From: Vibrio atlanticus
Lineage (GTDB): Bacteria > Pseudomonadota > Gammaproteobacteria > Enterobacterales > Vibrionaceae
Direction of reading: 5' to 3'
Length of the DNA stretch: 64,000 bases
Assembly (NCBI RefSeq): GCF_024347315.1
Contig: NZ_AP025461.1
Span: 744,001-808,000, forward strand
Part shown: piece by piece, positions 1 through 9,621 of the stretch
How positions within the stretch are numbered: the stretch's first letter is position 1
Layout: each line of letters opens with the position of its first letter
Position numbers and translations under genes: made by a program
Notes under the pieces: generated by a model
The model's input: the letters and a program-made list of their open reading frames with translations, nothing else
Databases searched by the model: none
Told to the model about the DNA's origin: nothing

Positions 1-1397
1 AAACCATCGGCGAGACGTTTGTTCAATCGGTTGTTGGTCTAGTGAAGGACAGTATTAACACCATTGCTCTGTTGGTAATGATGTTCTTCATTGATTGGCA
101 ATTAACGATGATTGTTTTGATCATTATGCCGCCGGTGATGTATTTGACGGTGTATGTAAGAAACCGACTTCGTGAACTGTACAAGGTGACTCGTTCTTCG
201 CTCGCTCGTGGTATTGGCTTTTTACAAGAAGTCTTATTTGGTATGAAAACCGTTCAGATGTACCGAGCGGAAGATCAAGTAGAACAGCGCTACCAAGGCT
301 ATACCGATGAGTTTTTAAGAGCGCAGAAGAAGATAAATAAATACGATGCGATTTTGTTTTCGTTTATCTCTGGCATCACCTCTATCACCATCGCAATTAT
401 GATCTGGTATGGATCTGAACAAGTGATAGAAGGGGCACTCACGTTGGGTGTGCTAATTGCGTTCATCAACACCTTAGAGAAAGTGTTTGTTCCGATCCGT
501 GACTTTACTTCGCAGATTGCTTCGATTCAGAGTTCATTTGCAGCGTTTGACCATATTGAAGAGCTGTTTGTTGAGCCGACTGAAGAAGAAGGGCGCAACC
601 TGCTGTCATCGAGCAAGGTTGAAAAACAGCTCGAACAGTTTGTGAGCCTAGAGTTTAAGAACGTGAGCTTCCGTTACAAAGACGACTCTCCTTATGTTCT
701 AAAGAATGTTTCGTTTGTATTGGAGAAAGGGCATCAAATCGCGCTTGTAGGTTCGACGGGGTCGGGTAAGTCGACGGTTCTGCGTCTGATCTCTAAAACC
801 TACCAAGACTATGAAGGCAGCATTTTGTTGAATGGAATAGAGCTGTCACAGGTTTCAAGTGAAGACTCTGCTCATTTGTTCTCAATGATGATGCAAGATG
901 TGCACTTGTTTGAAGAGACAATCCAATTCAATATCGCGCTGGGCAAAACGCATCTATCTAGAACTGAGGTTGAACAAGCAGCACGCTATGTGTACGCCGA
1001 TAAGTTTATTGAACAATTGCCACAAAGCTATGACTTCCATTTAGAAAAGAACGGATCCAACCTATCTGTGGGGCAAACGCAGCTTATTTCGTTCGCTAGA
1101 GCGGTTGCACAAGGTGGACAACTGATGATGCTTGATGAAGCAACTAGCTCGGTGGATTCAATCACCGAAGACCTGATTCAAAAAGCAATGCAGCGTCTGT
1201 TTAAGGAAAAAACCGTGATTGCGATTGCACACCGTTTGAGTACCGTTCGTCACTCAGACACCATTCTTGTGTTGGAAAAGGGTGAAATTGTTGAACAAGG
1301 TAACCATCGACAGCTGATAGCACACAATGGAATTTATGCAGGATTGTTGGAAGAGTCGGTGGTTGGAGGAATCGATTGTAGAAAGAGTCGATTGTAG
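1..1397 (+). CDS. ABC exporter, fused membrane/ATPase subunit (5' end outside window)
   Basis: Half-transporter of the MsbA/MdlB type that would pump a lipid or drug substrate across the inner membrane using ATP. The frame is open from base 3, so the start codon lies left of the window; the GTG at 42 is not a convincing start because coding sequence continues upstream. The fragment holds the last transmembrane helices, then a nucleotide-binding domain with Walker A (GSTGSGKST), Q-loop region (MMMQDVHLFEE), signature (LSVGQ), Walker B (LMMLDEATSSVD) and switch His (IAHRLS). All catalytic motifs look intact. It most resembles the B subunit of heterodimeric MdlAB/SmdAB exporters; the partner should lie just upstream. 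The substrate cannot be told from sequence. Confidence 0.9.
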   Translation, partial: TIGETFVQSVVGLVKDSINTIALLVMMFFIDWQLTMIVLIIMPPVMYLTVYVRNRLRELYKVTRSSLARGIGFLQEVLFGMKTVQMYRAEDQVEQRYQGYTDEFLRAQKKINKYDAILFSFISGITSITIAIMIWYGSEQVIEGALTLGVLIAFINTLEKVFVPIRDFTSQIASIQSSFAAFDHIEELFVEPTEEEGRNLLSSSKVEKQLEQFVSLEFKNVSFRYKDDSPYVLKNVSFVLEKGHQIALVGSTGSGKSTVLRLISKTYQDYEGSILLNGIELSQVSSEDSAHLFSMMMQDVHLFEETIQFNIALGKTHLSRTEVEQAARYVYADKFIEQLPQSYDFHLEKNGSNLSVGQTQLISFARAVAQGGQLMMLDEATSSVDSITEDLIQKAMQRLFKEKTVIAIAHRLSTVRHSDTILVLEKGEIVEQGNHRQLIAHNGIYAGLLEESVVGGIDCRKSRL

Positions 1398-1526
1398 AAA
1401 TGAGTGACTATCGAGTTATAAATAACTATTAACTAATACGAATAAGCCAAACTTGTCGACTTCCTAGCTTGTATGACTATTACAAGATACAGTTAGCCTA
1501 AAGATGAAATATATAAGGAATGTATA

Positions 1527-2366
1527 ATGCTTCGAATCTTATTGATTGCAGTTATCTCGGTGTTCAGCACGATGAGTTTTGCAAGCGAAGAGGTTGAGTA
1601 CTCAGAATTGGACTATTTAGATCGACCGTTGATGGAACGCTATATCTTGGATGAATTGAAGCAGCTAAGAATGGACCAACAAGATCTTGAAAGACGTTTG
1701 ACTATTCAGATGACCGACCGCGAGCTCTCTGTTGCGGACAAATCGCTGAACTACGCCAACGTGACAGTAACCTATTTTTTCTACATTATTGCGGGTGTCG
1801 CTTCACTTATCGCATTAGTTGGCTGGCAATCGCTTAAAGAACTCAAGCACACAACCAAAGAAATGGCTGATCAGCGATTGAATTCTATCGCTCAAGAGTA
1901 CGAAAAGAAATTTAATGTACTTGAAAGGGATCTAAAGCGTAAGACTCGAATCATCTCAGAGAACAACCGAGAAATCGAAATCATCAATGAAATACACAAC
2001 TTATGGTTGAGAGCGCAAAATGCTCAAACCGCCGAGCAAAAAATTGAGATTTACGATGAGATCTTAAAAGTCCGCCCTGGTGATTTAGAGGCACTCACTT
2101 ATAAAGCTGATGCCGCAATGGACATGCAGGAATACCACTGGGCAATGAGCTTATGTAATCGTGTATTGGAAGTGGATGATCAAAATGCCCATGCCTTGTA
2201 CCAACGAGCTTGTTCGTATGCAAGATTAGGTGCTGAAGGTCAGGCAATCGACGACTTAGAGCGCTCTATCGAAGCCAGTGGCTCAATGCGAGAGTTGCTA
2301 GCTGAAGAGCCAGATTTTGAGATGCTACGCGGCTTAGATCGTTTTGAAGCACTTTGTGAAGAGTAA
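1527..2366 (+). CDS. Membrane-anchored TPR protein with signal peptide
   Basis: A 279-residue protein of unknown function. It begins with a signal peptide (cleavage plausible after residue 19), has a transmembrane helix at about residues 80-100, a charged predicted coiled coil at about 105-150, then two or three tetratricopeptide repeats at about 160-250 (motifs such as ALTYKADAAM and ALYQRACSYARLG). TPRs are protein-binding scaffolds, so a role in assembling an envelope complex is the natural inference. It stands alone between the ABC exporter and the shyB-like gene, followed by its own terminator. Confidence 0.75.
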   Translation: MLRILLIAVISVFSTMSFASEEVEYSELDYLDRPLMERYILDELKQLRMDQQDLERRLTIQMTDRELSVADKSLNYANVTVTYFFYIIAGVASLIALVGWQSLKELKHTTKEMADQRLNSIAQEYEKKFNVLERDLKRKTRIISENNREIEIINEIHNLWLRAQNAQTAEQKIEIYDEILKVRPGDLEALTYKADAAMDMQEYHWAMSLCNRVLEVDDQNAHALYQRACSYARLGAEGQAIDDLERSIEASGSMRELLAEEPDFEMLRGLDRFEALCEE

Positions 2367-2376
2367 TTATTTAATG

Positions 2377-2410
2377 GCATAGTGAGCTTCGTACGCTTAC
2401 TATGCTTTTA
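2377..2410 (+). terminator. Rho-independent terminator after the TPR gene
   Basis: The arms GCATAGTGAGC (2377-2387) and GCTTACTATGC (2395-2405) pair with one mismatch around a 7-nt loop, followed by a short T run. It separates the TPR gene from the zinc-regulated endopeptidase. Confidence 0.7.
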
Positions 2411-2459
2411 ATCATTTTTACGGAACGGTTTCTTACATTTCGCTTATTTTACTGAACTG

Positions 2460-2482
2460 ATTGTTATGTTATAACATTGGAA
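2460..2482 (+). promoter_or_regulatory. Zur box upstream of the M23 endopeptidase
   Basis: The palindrome TGTTATGTTATAACA at 2462-2476 (arms TGTTAT and ATAACA around GTT) agrees closely with the enterobacterial/Vibrio Zur operator, which is built on TGTTATA and TATAACA half sites. It lies about 35 bases before the ATG at 2514, where a repressor would block transcription when zinc is plentiful. The match is by eye; binding is inferred. Confidence 0.75.
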
Positions 2483-2513
2483 AAGTTCATTGCGATAACC
2501 GTTAAGTATTTTT

Positions 2514-3770
2514 ATGAAGTTCCTCCGTACTGGCCTGATTATTACTGCTATCAGCGCATTTTCACTTGCTTTATATCTTTCTATTTCTCCTGAACCACCA
2601 GAAGACATCGCTATCAAAATTACACCTTACCAAGGTGCGGTTTCGGCGGATGAGAAGCCATCGAATTCAAACGTTGAGCCAAGTTCTCTGGTAAGAGTTC
2701 ATTATTTTGTCAAAGTTGGGGATACACTCAGTAATGTATTTACCTCTTGGAAACTCCCTTACGGAACGGCTAAAAAGATACTTGAGGCCGATCTAGAATC
2801 ACTGAAACTGGACACGATCAAGCCTGGTGATCATCTAGAGTTGTTGTTGGATAGTGAATCTAAACAGCTAGTCGAATTGATTTACCATGAGAGCTTGGTT
2901 GAACAAGCTGTCTATACAGAAAATGATGACGGTAGTTTTAGTTATCAGTTCATCGAGACTCCTGGGGAATGGAAAGAAAAGCTGTACGCAGGTGCGGTGC
3001 AGGGTAGTTTTTCCACGTCAGCTTACAAGGCCGGTTTAACCAGTGCCCAGATAGCCAATATCACTCGAACGCTGAAAGATAAAATTAACTTCTCCAAAGA
3101 TCTCAGAGCTGGCGACAGCTTTAATGTTTTGGTTAAAGAGCAGTACACGGAAGATCACTTAACGGGTAAGACTGAAGTGCAAGGGGTCTCTATCAAGCTA
3201 CGAAATAGGGAAGTGGCGGCTTTTCTTGCTGCGGATGGACGTTTCTATGACCGAGAAGGGAATAGCCTTGAGCAAGCTTTCAATCGATACCCAATAGATA
3301 AACAATTCCGAAGAATCACTTCATCATTCAACCCATTCCGAAAGCATCCTGTGACTGGACGTGTATCGCCGCATAATGGTACTGATTTCGCAACACCTGT
3401 GGGTTCATCCGTTTATTCAACGGGAGACGGTAGGGTTGTGGCACTTCGTGACCATCCATACGCAGGAAAATACATAGTGATAGAACATAACAGTGTTTAC
3501 AAAACTCGTTATCTGCATTTGAGTCGATTCTTGGTTAAGAAAGGGCAACAGATTAAGCGTGGGCAGGAAATTGCGCTGTCGGGTGCAACAGGCCGTTTAA
3601 CAGGGCCTCACTTACATTTTGAAGTGTTGGTACGTGGAAGGGCGGTCGACGCGATGAAAGCAGACCTGCCTTTGGCAAGCTCTATATTACCGAAAGACAA
3701 GGGGGCGTTCCTTGCTCGAATTGCCTCTTTTGATGAGATCATCTCTGAGCAAGAAGGCAGAACGAGTTAA
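2514..3770 (+). CDS. shyB: Zinc-starvation-type peptidoglycan DD-endopeptidase (ShyB-like, M23)
   Basis: Cleaves peptide crosslinks in peptidoglycan so that the wall can grow. Residues 7-23 form a membrane anchor; a LysM/OapA-like region (VGDTLSNVFTSW) covers about 63-112; the LytM/M23 domain covers about 280-375 with zinc ligands H287, D291 and H368 (HNGTD, HLHFE). Length (418) and architecture match the Vibrio ShyA/B/C family. The ShyB assignment rests on the Zur box just upstream: in V. cholerae ShyB is the paralog reported to be induced by zinc starvation through Zur. Paralog identity is inferred from context, not from alignment. Confidence 0.85.
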   Translation: MKFLRTGLIITAISAFSLALYLSISPEPPEDIAIKITPYQGAVSADEKPSNSNVEPSSLVRVHYFVKVGDTLSNVFTSWKLPYGTAKKILEADLESLKLDTIKPGDHLELLLDSESKQLVELIYHESLVEQAVYTENDDGSFSYQFIETPGEWKEKLYAGAVQGSFSTSAYKAGLTSAQIANITRTLKDKINFSKDLRAGDSFNVLVKEQYTEDHLTGKTEVQGVSIKLRNREVAAFLAADGRFYDREGNSLEQAFNRYPIDKQFRRITSSFNPFRKHPVTGRVSPHNGTDFATPVGSSVYSTGDGRVVALRDHPYAGKYIVIEHNSVYKTRYLHLSRFLVKKGQQIKRGQEIALSGATGRLTGPHLHFEVLVRGRAVDAMKADLPLASSILPKDKGAFLARIASFDEIISEQEGRTS

Positions 3771-3793
3771 ATTCACTTCAGCCACGGCTTATC

Positions 3794-3845
3794 CTTATTC
3801 CAACCTTCTGGTGATAAACAAACCGAAGGTTGGAATAAGCATTTA
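3794..3845. terminator. Bidirectional terminator between shyB and ybjQ
   Basis: A perfect 15-bp inverted repeat, CTTATTCCAACCTTC (3794-3808) and its complement (3825-3839), with a 16-nt loop lies between two convergent genes, so it can serve both. Confidence 0.75.
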
Positions 3846-3870
3846 TGGAATTACATAATTTCAGATTCGA

Positions 3871-4191
3871 TTAAGCGACGACAACTGCTGTGCCGCTGGC
3901 TGATACCATCAACATGCCATTACCTGTTCCTAAGACTTCATAATCGATATCGACACCAACCACTGCGTTTGCACCCGCTTCAATCGCTTTCTGCTCCAGC
4001 TCTTTGAATGCGTAGTTACGTGCTTTCTCCAGCTCCTTTTCATAGGTGCCAGAACGTCCACCGACGAAGTCTCGAATACCTGAAAACATATCCTTGAATA
4101 CGTTAACCCCTAGAATGGCTTCTCCGGCAATAACCCCTTTGTAATCGACAATGCGTTTGCCTTCGACAGATTGTGTGGTGGTAATAATCAT
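3871..4191 (-). CDS. ybjQ: YbjQ family (UPF0145) protein
   Basis: A 106-residue protein that matches the YbjQ/UPF0145 family along its whole length ([19 protein letters not shown] at the start, [18 protein letters not shown] near the end). The family forms small ring-like oligomers and is annotated as putative heavy-metal binding, but its function is not established. It sits between a convergent endopeptidase gene and a LysR gene transcribed in the same direction. A 15-bp tandem repeat lies just upstream of its start. Confidence 0.85.
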   Translation of the reverse strand: MIITTTQSVEGKRIVDYKGVIAGEAILGVNVFKDMFSGIRDFVGGRSGTYEKELEKARNYAFKELEQKAIEAGANAVVGVDIDYEVLGTGNGMLMVSASGTAVVVA

Positions 4192-4214
4192 AGTGGCCTC
4201 TGTAAGTTGATGGT

Positions 4215-4274
4215 TGGTTACTAGATGAGTTGTTACTAGTTGATTGGTTACTAGGTGACTGGCTACTCGTTGAG
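4215..4274. repeat. Tandem repeat, four imperfect 15-bp units
   Basis: Four consecutive 15-mers with consensus TGGTTACTAGNTGAN occupy 4215-4229, 4230-4244, 4245-4259 and 4260-4274. The last unit overlaps the final codons of the LysR gene; the rest lie between it and ybjQ. The copies differ by one to four bases, so the array is not fresh. Confidence 0.85.
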
Positions 4275-5177
4275 TTTTGTCTCTGAGCGTGTGAATTCAT
4301 GCCTCAACCATGTTCTCAGTTTTAGCACACTTTCTTGTTTTAATTTGTTTTTTGGACAAACGAAATAGAAGTCTTGATGGGGGTTAGCCACTGGATCACT
4401 AATTTCGACCAACATGCCATGGCTGATGTCATCTTTCACAAACAAGCGGTGAGTGACTAATACACCAAGCGAACGAATGGCAGCCTGTACGGCTTGAATC
4501 GAGACATCGAACGTCAAGTTACTGTGGAATGTCGGCATGGGTATTTGGTAGTGATCGCACCACACTTGCCAGTCATGCTGTCTTCTTGGGTTGAAGACAC
4601 CAATGGTTGGGTTTTGTTTCACCAGTTGTTCAACGCTTAATCCCATTTGGTTTTTCAATAGTGCCGGGCTGCACACCAATACCAGATCATCGTCACCGAG
4701 CTTTTCGCTATAATATCGATCCCACTCGCTCGGTTTGCCGTGCACGAGCGCGATGTCTACACCTTCCTGCTCTATGTCGAAAGTGCCCGTTAACGTAGAT
4801 ATGCGAATATCAAGAGAGGGAGCAAAGCTTTGGAATTCGGAAACTCGCGGGATCCACCAGTGCATGGCGAGTGAGTTAACCATGTTGAGGGTGATGCGGT
4901 GGTCGTTAGGCGTTTTGGCGAGTTCTTCTGTGGCTTCTATTACTTGTTCCAGTGCGGGTGCGACTTTTCGATAATATCGCTTACCTGCGGCATTCAGCAC
5001 AACACGGCGACCCACACGTTGGAACAGCGGCTTATTGACCAGTTGCTCTAATGATTTTATCGCTTGGCTTACTGCTGAATGACTGACGTACAACACGCGA
5101 GCGGCTTCGGTCATGCTGCCTGTTTCGGCGACAGCAATGAAAGCATAAACGGATTTAAGTGGAACGAGTTTCTTCAT
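4263..5177 (-). CDS. LysR-family transcriptional regulator
   Basis: A 304-residue activator/repressor with an N-terminal winged helix-turn-helix ([19 protein letters not shown], about residues 17-36) and a periplasmic-binding-like effector domain of the GcvA/AmpR subgroup. It is divergent from the EamA permease gene with a gap of about 90 bp, the classical arrangement in which a LysR protein controls its neighbour. The final codons run into a 15-bp tandem repeat, so the C-terminal few residues may differ between strains. Confidence 0.9.
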   Translation of the reverse strand: MKKLVPLKSVYAFIAVAETGSMTEAARVLYVSHSAVSQAIKSLEQLVNKPLFQRVGRRVVLNAAGKRYYRKVAPALEQVIEATEELAKTPNDHRITLNMVNSLAMHWWIPRVSEFQSFAPSLDIRISTLTGTFDIEQEGVDIALVHGKPSEWDRYYSEKLGDDDLVLVCSPALLKNQMGLSVEQLVKQNPTIGVFNPRRQHDWQVWCDHYQIPMPTFHSNLTFDVSIQAVQAAIRSLGVLVTHRLFVKDDISHGMLVEISDPVANPHQDFYFVCPKNKLKQESVLKLRTWLRHEFTRSETKLNE

Positions 5178-5268
5178 TGGTAAGCTTTCCTTACAGTTGT
5201 GGTTAATAATACTCGCTATTTCTCATCACGTCACGCCTCTAAAATAACTGTCATAGGAGGTGATAATT

Positions 5269-6288
5269 ATGTCTGATATTACCAAGGCGACGGCTTTCAT
5301 GTTGTTGTCGACGTTCAGTTTGTCTTTAAGTGGCTTAATGGCCAAGTATCTATCGGTATCAATACCCGTTTCATTATTGAGTTTAGTGCGTTTTTTGTTA
5401 CCCAGTCTGTTTTTATTCCTATTTTTGATGTTGTACAAAATCACGAAACCTTCACTCGGTATGTGGAAACCTTTAGTGATGCGTGCGATTTTTATGGTGG
5501 CATGCCAGTGGTGTTTCCTAACGTCTTTGCAAACCCTAACGCTGGTTGAAGGTGTGGTGTTGTTCAGCACTGGCCCTCTGTTCATTCCTTTGTTAGAAAA
5601 ATTAATATTTGGAACCAAAATTCATACAACCACAGTGATTTGTTTAGTTGTCACCTTTGTCGGCGTAGCGATGATGGCTGGGGACTGGTCGCAGTTTGAA
5701 TTTGGTTCAGAGTTCTTTAGGCCAGCGTTGTTGCTAGGGTTATTGGCGGGTGTGTTTAATTCGGGTTCACAAGTGAGTTTGTATCGAGCATCCAAGACTA
5801 GCCTGACACCCGCAGAGCTTAACGCGTGGACGTTCTTGGTCGCGGCAATCATTGTGATACCAATGGTTGTGTTTACTTCAGTATCTGCGGATCCAGATAT
5901 GCTTGAGAGTGCTGCGGGCAATGGAACCTTTTCGGCTCTGCTATCTTTTGAAGGCTTACGCTGGATTGGGCTTGGCGCTTTTGGATTGGCTCTATTTACT
6001 ATTAACACGCAAATCTTCCGCTCGAAAGCGTACAAGTTGGCAGACAGCGGTTCTCAGTTGGCTCCCCTAATTTTCACGAACATGCTGTTCAGTGCGTTAT
6101 GGCAGAGCTTGTTCTTTGATGACGTGTTTTCATCTCAGCAGTTAATCGGCATCAATTTGATAGTCGTGGCGAGCATAACCAATACTCTATTGGCTAAAAG
6201 ACACAGCAAAGCAAAAGCCAAGCAAACACCTCGATCTGCTGTGGCTGTAGCAGATGCTGCGGTTTTGGACTCTGCCGTTAAAAGCTAA
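5269..6288 (+). CDS. EamA/DMT-family inner membrane permease
   Basis: A ten-helix drug/metabolite transporter of the EamA type, with two internally related halves (first at about residues 5-140, second at about 155-300) and a charged cytoplasmic tail. The substrate is unknown; relatives export amino acids or other small metabolites. A longer frame begins with GTG at 5260, but AGGAGG at 5255-5260 sits eight bases before the ATG at 5269, so that ATG is the start (339 aa). Divergent from a LysR gene that probably regulates it. Confidence 0.9.
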   Translation: MSDITKATAFMLLSTFSLSLSGLMAKYLSVSIPVSLLSLVRFLLPSLFLFLFLMLYKITKPSLGMWKPLVMRAIFMVACQWCFLTSLQTLTLVEGVVLFSTGPLFIPLLEKLIFGTKIHTTTVICLVVTFVGVAMMAGDWSQFEFGSEFFRPALLLGLLAGVFNSGSQVSLYRASKTSLTPAELNAWTFLVAAIIVIPMVVFTSVSADPDMLESAAGNGTFSALLSFEGLRWIGLGAFGLALFTINTQIFRSKAYKLADSGSQLAPLIFTNMLFSALWQSLFFDDVFSSQQLIGINLIVVASITNTLLAKRHSKAKAKQTPRSAVAVADAAVLDSAVKS

Positions 6289-6318
6289 TCATTGAGGCTG
6301 AAGATTACAGACAAAAGC

Positions 6319-9300
6319 CTAGAACAATGAACGAATGTACTCTTTTACTCGGTCGATGTGTTCGTTTGGTTCAATCTTGCAACGCTGTTTAGTCTCTAGG
6401 AATCGCTCAGCGTATTTGTCATAGATTTTGTTTTCTAAAAACAGCAAATACAGTTTTGGATCGATATGACCGCTGGTGGCCATGTCGGTCATGATATTGA
6501 GTGATTCGCTTAGGAGTTTGCCTTTCTTATACGGGCGATCACTGGAGGTGAGCGCTTCGAATACATCGGCAATGGCCATAGCTCTAGACGGCAAAGGTAA
6601 CTGGTCTTCGTTTAAGCCTCTCGGGTAACCCTTGCCATCGATACGTTCGTGGTGTCCGCTGGCAATGTCAGGAATGTTCTTGAGATAAGATGGGTAAGGG
6701 AGCTTGTTGAGCATGGTGAAGGTTTGAATGATATGGTCGTTTATCATGAAGCGTTCTTCGTCGTTTAAGGTACCGCGACGTACTTTCAAATTGTGCAATT
6801 CACCTTGGTTGTACTTGACTTCACCAGGTTTGAGTACAAACGCTTCTTGCCACACGTCGGCTGGGTTAAAGCCATTATCCCAAGGTATTTTATGTTCGGG
6901 TTTATCGACAAGTAGCGGCTCCATCACGGGCAGCGTTTGGTCTTTGATTCTTGGCTCAATTTCATCTTTTTCAGCCGGATCTTGCTGCGTGTTAAATCTC
7001 TCTTTTTCAGACCAAGATAAACCTAGCTGATCGTCGAGTGTTCGTTTCCATTGGCGCTTGGCTATTTGGTCTAAGCGCTCTAGTTGCTCATCCGTCATAG
7101 ACTCCCCACCAAGGTTACACTCGGCTACGAAGGCAAACTCTTCATCCAATTCAGATAAACTTTGCTCGAGAACTTTCAGCTGATCTTCTTGAAGCGCTCC
7201 GTTCGCTATGGCTTTCCAGTAGTCGGTTTCAGCCTGTTGTTTTAACAGTTCGAAACGCATTCGCACTTCGTGGATTCGGTCGTAAATGGTTTCCAATTTT
7301 GTAGCTTTGTCTACGACATACTCAGGTGTGGTTACCTTGCCGCAGTCATGAAGCCAAGCGGCGAGCATTAACTCTTCCCACTGTTTACTATCCAATGAGA
7401 ATTGCGGGTAATAACGGTCATCATCAATGGTTGCTTGAGTCAGCCATTTGGTCAGTTCAGGCACTCGTTGGCAGTGCCCGCCTGTGTAAGGTGATTTGGT
7501 ATCAATCGCTGATGCAATCAACTCGATAAAGGCGTTAAGCATGTCTTTTTGTTGCTGCATTTGGTCAATGTTATCTTTGGCTATTTCCGCAAAACTGAGC
7601 AGTTCTCGTAAGAAGGCGTGCTTGTCTGCCTGCATCTTGGTAATCGGTCTTTCATAGCCAATTGCGACGATACCCACCAACAACTTCTCACGGTTTAATA
7701 GTGGAAACAGGTACAGATCTGAATTGAAGATCGAATCTTGGTAATAGTTGAGAACATTGTCTTCTCGGTTTAAGTGGATGGTTTCTCCAGATTTAAGCTG
7801 GCACAGCAACCAAGGGGTGTGCTTGATGAAGTCATTGATGTCGGCCTTAAAGGGAAGAATGGCGAGGTTCGCGGCCGTATCAAACACATCTTTCTCTTTT
7901 GATTGAGTGAAGAGGACGATGGTTTCTGCTTTGGTAATTAAATAGCTTTGATGAGCAATATTCTTGGCTAAGATCGAAAACTCCTGATTACCTGCCGTGT
8001 CTCGAAGTAGCGTAATCAGATCATGAAGCGTGTGTTCCATCAGCTCAATCGAGTGGGCGAGGTTAGCCACTTCTTGAATCATGCTTTTGGGATAATGAGT
8101 TCGCCTGAAGTCAAATCGTGCGATGTTGTCGGTGAGTTGCATCAGTGTATTGAGCGGCTGAGACAGACGATTAGCAACAAACCATACGATAGCGAAGCAG
8201 ATGAACAACATACCAATCGCGACCGCAACTTGCTTGTCTCGCATTGAGATAAGATCAGCGAGCAGTTCATTGTGTGGCGTCGCTTCTGCCAAATATAAAG
8301 TGACATTTTGAGTGAGTTCAACAGGCGTTAGCGTTAATGCCCAAGTGTTTAAGTTGTACTCAACGTTTTTTAAGTTGAGGTTTAATTTCTCCTCGTCGGA
8401 GATAAGTGGTGCTATGACGGATGCTTTCAATGCTTCCATCTGTTCACGCTTTGGCACATTAAAAAAGCTTAGATCTTGTTCACTGCCAGAGAGTTTGCCC
8501 GTCGCTTGGTTATTCGTTTTCTCAGCTTTACTTGTGTCGTTGGGCGGGGAGGTAAGCTTGGGGATCGATAAATCAAGTTGATGCTGACCGAGAAGATTAA
8601 AATGTTGATCGAACAAGGCGAGTCGGGTTTGCGGAGAGTAGGCCAATTCACTGATCTGGGAAGAGAGAGATTTCAACGTGAAGTCGGCACCAACGACATG
8701 CTTGCCATCCAATGAACGTCTAGAAAGCGTAATGCCATTGGTTTGCAGGAAATAGAATAGGTAGGGCTCAGAAAGTTGTATTGAGCCGTCAGGCTTTGCG
8801 TTACGAAACCAAGGTCGAGTAGTGGGGTTGAACTTACTCTCTGCTTGGCTGGTGCTGATCACTTGATGTGCGCCATCAAGGAAGGTAATAAAGTTTTCAC
8901 CGTCTAGATTGGTGCTGCTGACCATCATGGTCGCTTTGGCGGGGGCGTTATTGTCGGCTCTCTGTTTAATGGATCTCAGAGGGCGAAATATTCTGAAGTC
9001 ACCATCTTCAGAACCATAAAATAGAGCGACCAAATTGGTGTTTTGTTTGAAGATGATATCGACCGAAGCAAGCCAAGATTCTTTTTCGACGGAGGAGGTT
9101 TGATGAGCAACAAACGGGCTCACTGCCATCACGTTTAAAGTTGTGATGACTGGGGCAATAGCTTGTTTAAATACCGATTCCAGTTTATCGCGATGTTCAT
9201 TACTGACTTCGCGCACTGTGCCTAAAAGCAGTTCTTGAGAATGCCGATAACTTATCGAAATCAGTACGGTACCGACAAGAGTGGTCAAAATTAAGAAAAG

Positions 9301-9342
9301 GCTAGTGATGTGGATGCTCAGCGGATATCGTCTTCTTCTCAT
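6319..9342 (-). CDS. Membrane HD-GYP cyclic-di-GMP phosphodiesterase with periplasmic sensor
   Basis: A 1007-residue signalling protein expected to hydrolyse cyclic di-GMP. Order: transmembrane helix about 12-32; periplasmic Cache-like sensor about 35-370; second helix about 373-393; HAMP about 395-445; GAF-like region about 460-600; HD-GYP domain from about 620. The catalytic pair is H665-D666 and the signature HHERIDGKGYP covers 897-907, followed by ADVFEAL and RPYK. The two halves are separated by 230 residues; in standard HD-GYP domains the gap is about 60, so roughly 170 residues are inserted. The gene is convergent with the EamA permease. Confidence 0.9.
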   Translation of the reverse strand: MRRRRYPLSIHITSLFLILTTLVGTVLISISYRHSQELLLGTVREVSNEHRDKLESVFKQAIAPVITTLNVMAVSPFVAHQTSSVEKESWLASVDIIFKQNTNLVALFYGSEDGDFRIFRPLRSIKQRADNNAPAKATMMVSSTNLDGENFITFLDGAHQVISTSQAESKFNPTTRPWFRNAKPDGSIQLSEPYLFYFLQTNGITLSRRSLDGKHVVGADFTLKSLSSQISELAYSPQTRLALFDQHFNLLGQHQLDLSIPKLTSPPNDTSKAEKTNNQATGKLSGSEQDLSFFNVPKREQMEALKASVIAPLISDEEKLNLNLKNVEYNLNTWALTLTPVELTQNVTLYLAEATPHNELLADLISMRDKQVAVAIGMLFICFAIVWFVANRLSQPLNTLMQLTDNIARFDFRRTHYPKSMIQEVANLAHSIELMEHTLHDLITLLRDTAGNQEFSILAKNIAHQSYLITKAETIVLFTQSKEKDVFDTAANLAILPFKADINDFIKHTPWLLCQLKSGETIHLNREDNVLNYYQDSIFNSDLYLFPLLNREKLLVGIVAIGYERPITKMQADKHAFLRELLSFAEIAKDNIDQMQQQKDMLNAFIELIASAIDTKSPYTGGHCQRVPELTKWLTQATIDDDRYYPQFSLDSKQWEELMLAAWLHDCGKVTTPEYVVDKATKLETIYDRIHEVRMRFELLKQQAETDYWKAIANGALQEDQLKVLEQSLSELDEEFAFVAECNLGGESMTDEQLERLDQIAKRQWKRTLDDQLGLSWSEKERFNTQQDPAEKDEIEPRIKDQTLPVMEPLLVDKPEHKIPWDNGFNPADVWQEAFVLKPGEVKYNQGELHNLKVRRGTLNDEERFMINDHIIQTFTMLNKLPYPSYLKNIPDIASGHHERIDGKGYPRGLNEDQLPLPSRAMAIADVFEALTSSDRPYKKGKLLSESLNIMTDMATSGHIDPKLYLLFLENKIYDKYAERFLETKQRCKIEPNEHIDRVKEYIRSLF

Positions 9343-9621
9343 CTAACACTCCAGTTTGTAGACTGGTTTAAGTATTGACGAACTTGGGTAGGTTGCAAAA
9401 AATTGGCGTAATTACCGAGTATGTTCGATGTTACTTAGATAAGAAAAGCGTTAGCGTCTTCTGGTTAGCTACGTATTCCCGTGTCGTATCAATGAACCAG
9501 AATAAACCTTTATGTTTGAGTGCTAATTGTCACTTTCAGCTGATAAACTGGTCGGATTGTTGCTATTAAGCACTCATTTTCTGAAGCACGTTTTTTGACC
9601 GAGCGAAGAGGGCATTGATTC

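Noticed and set aside
9375..9569. 64-residue gene between the HD-GYP and ycdX genes
   Set aside because: No ribosome binding site and no recognisable features.
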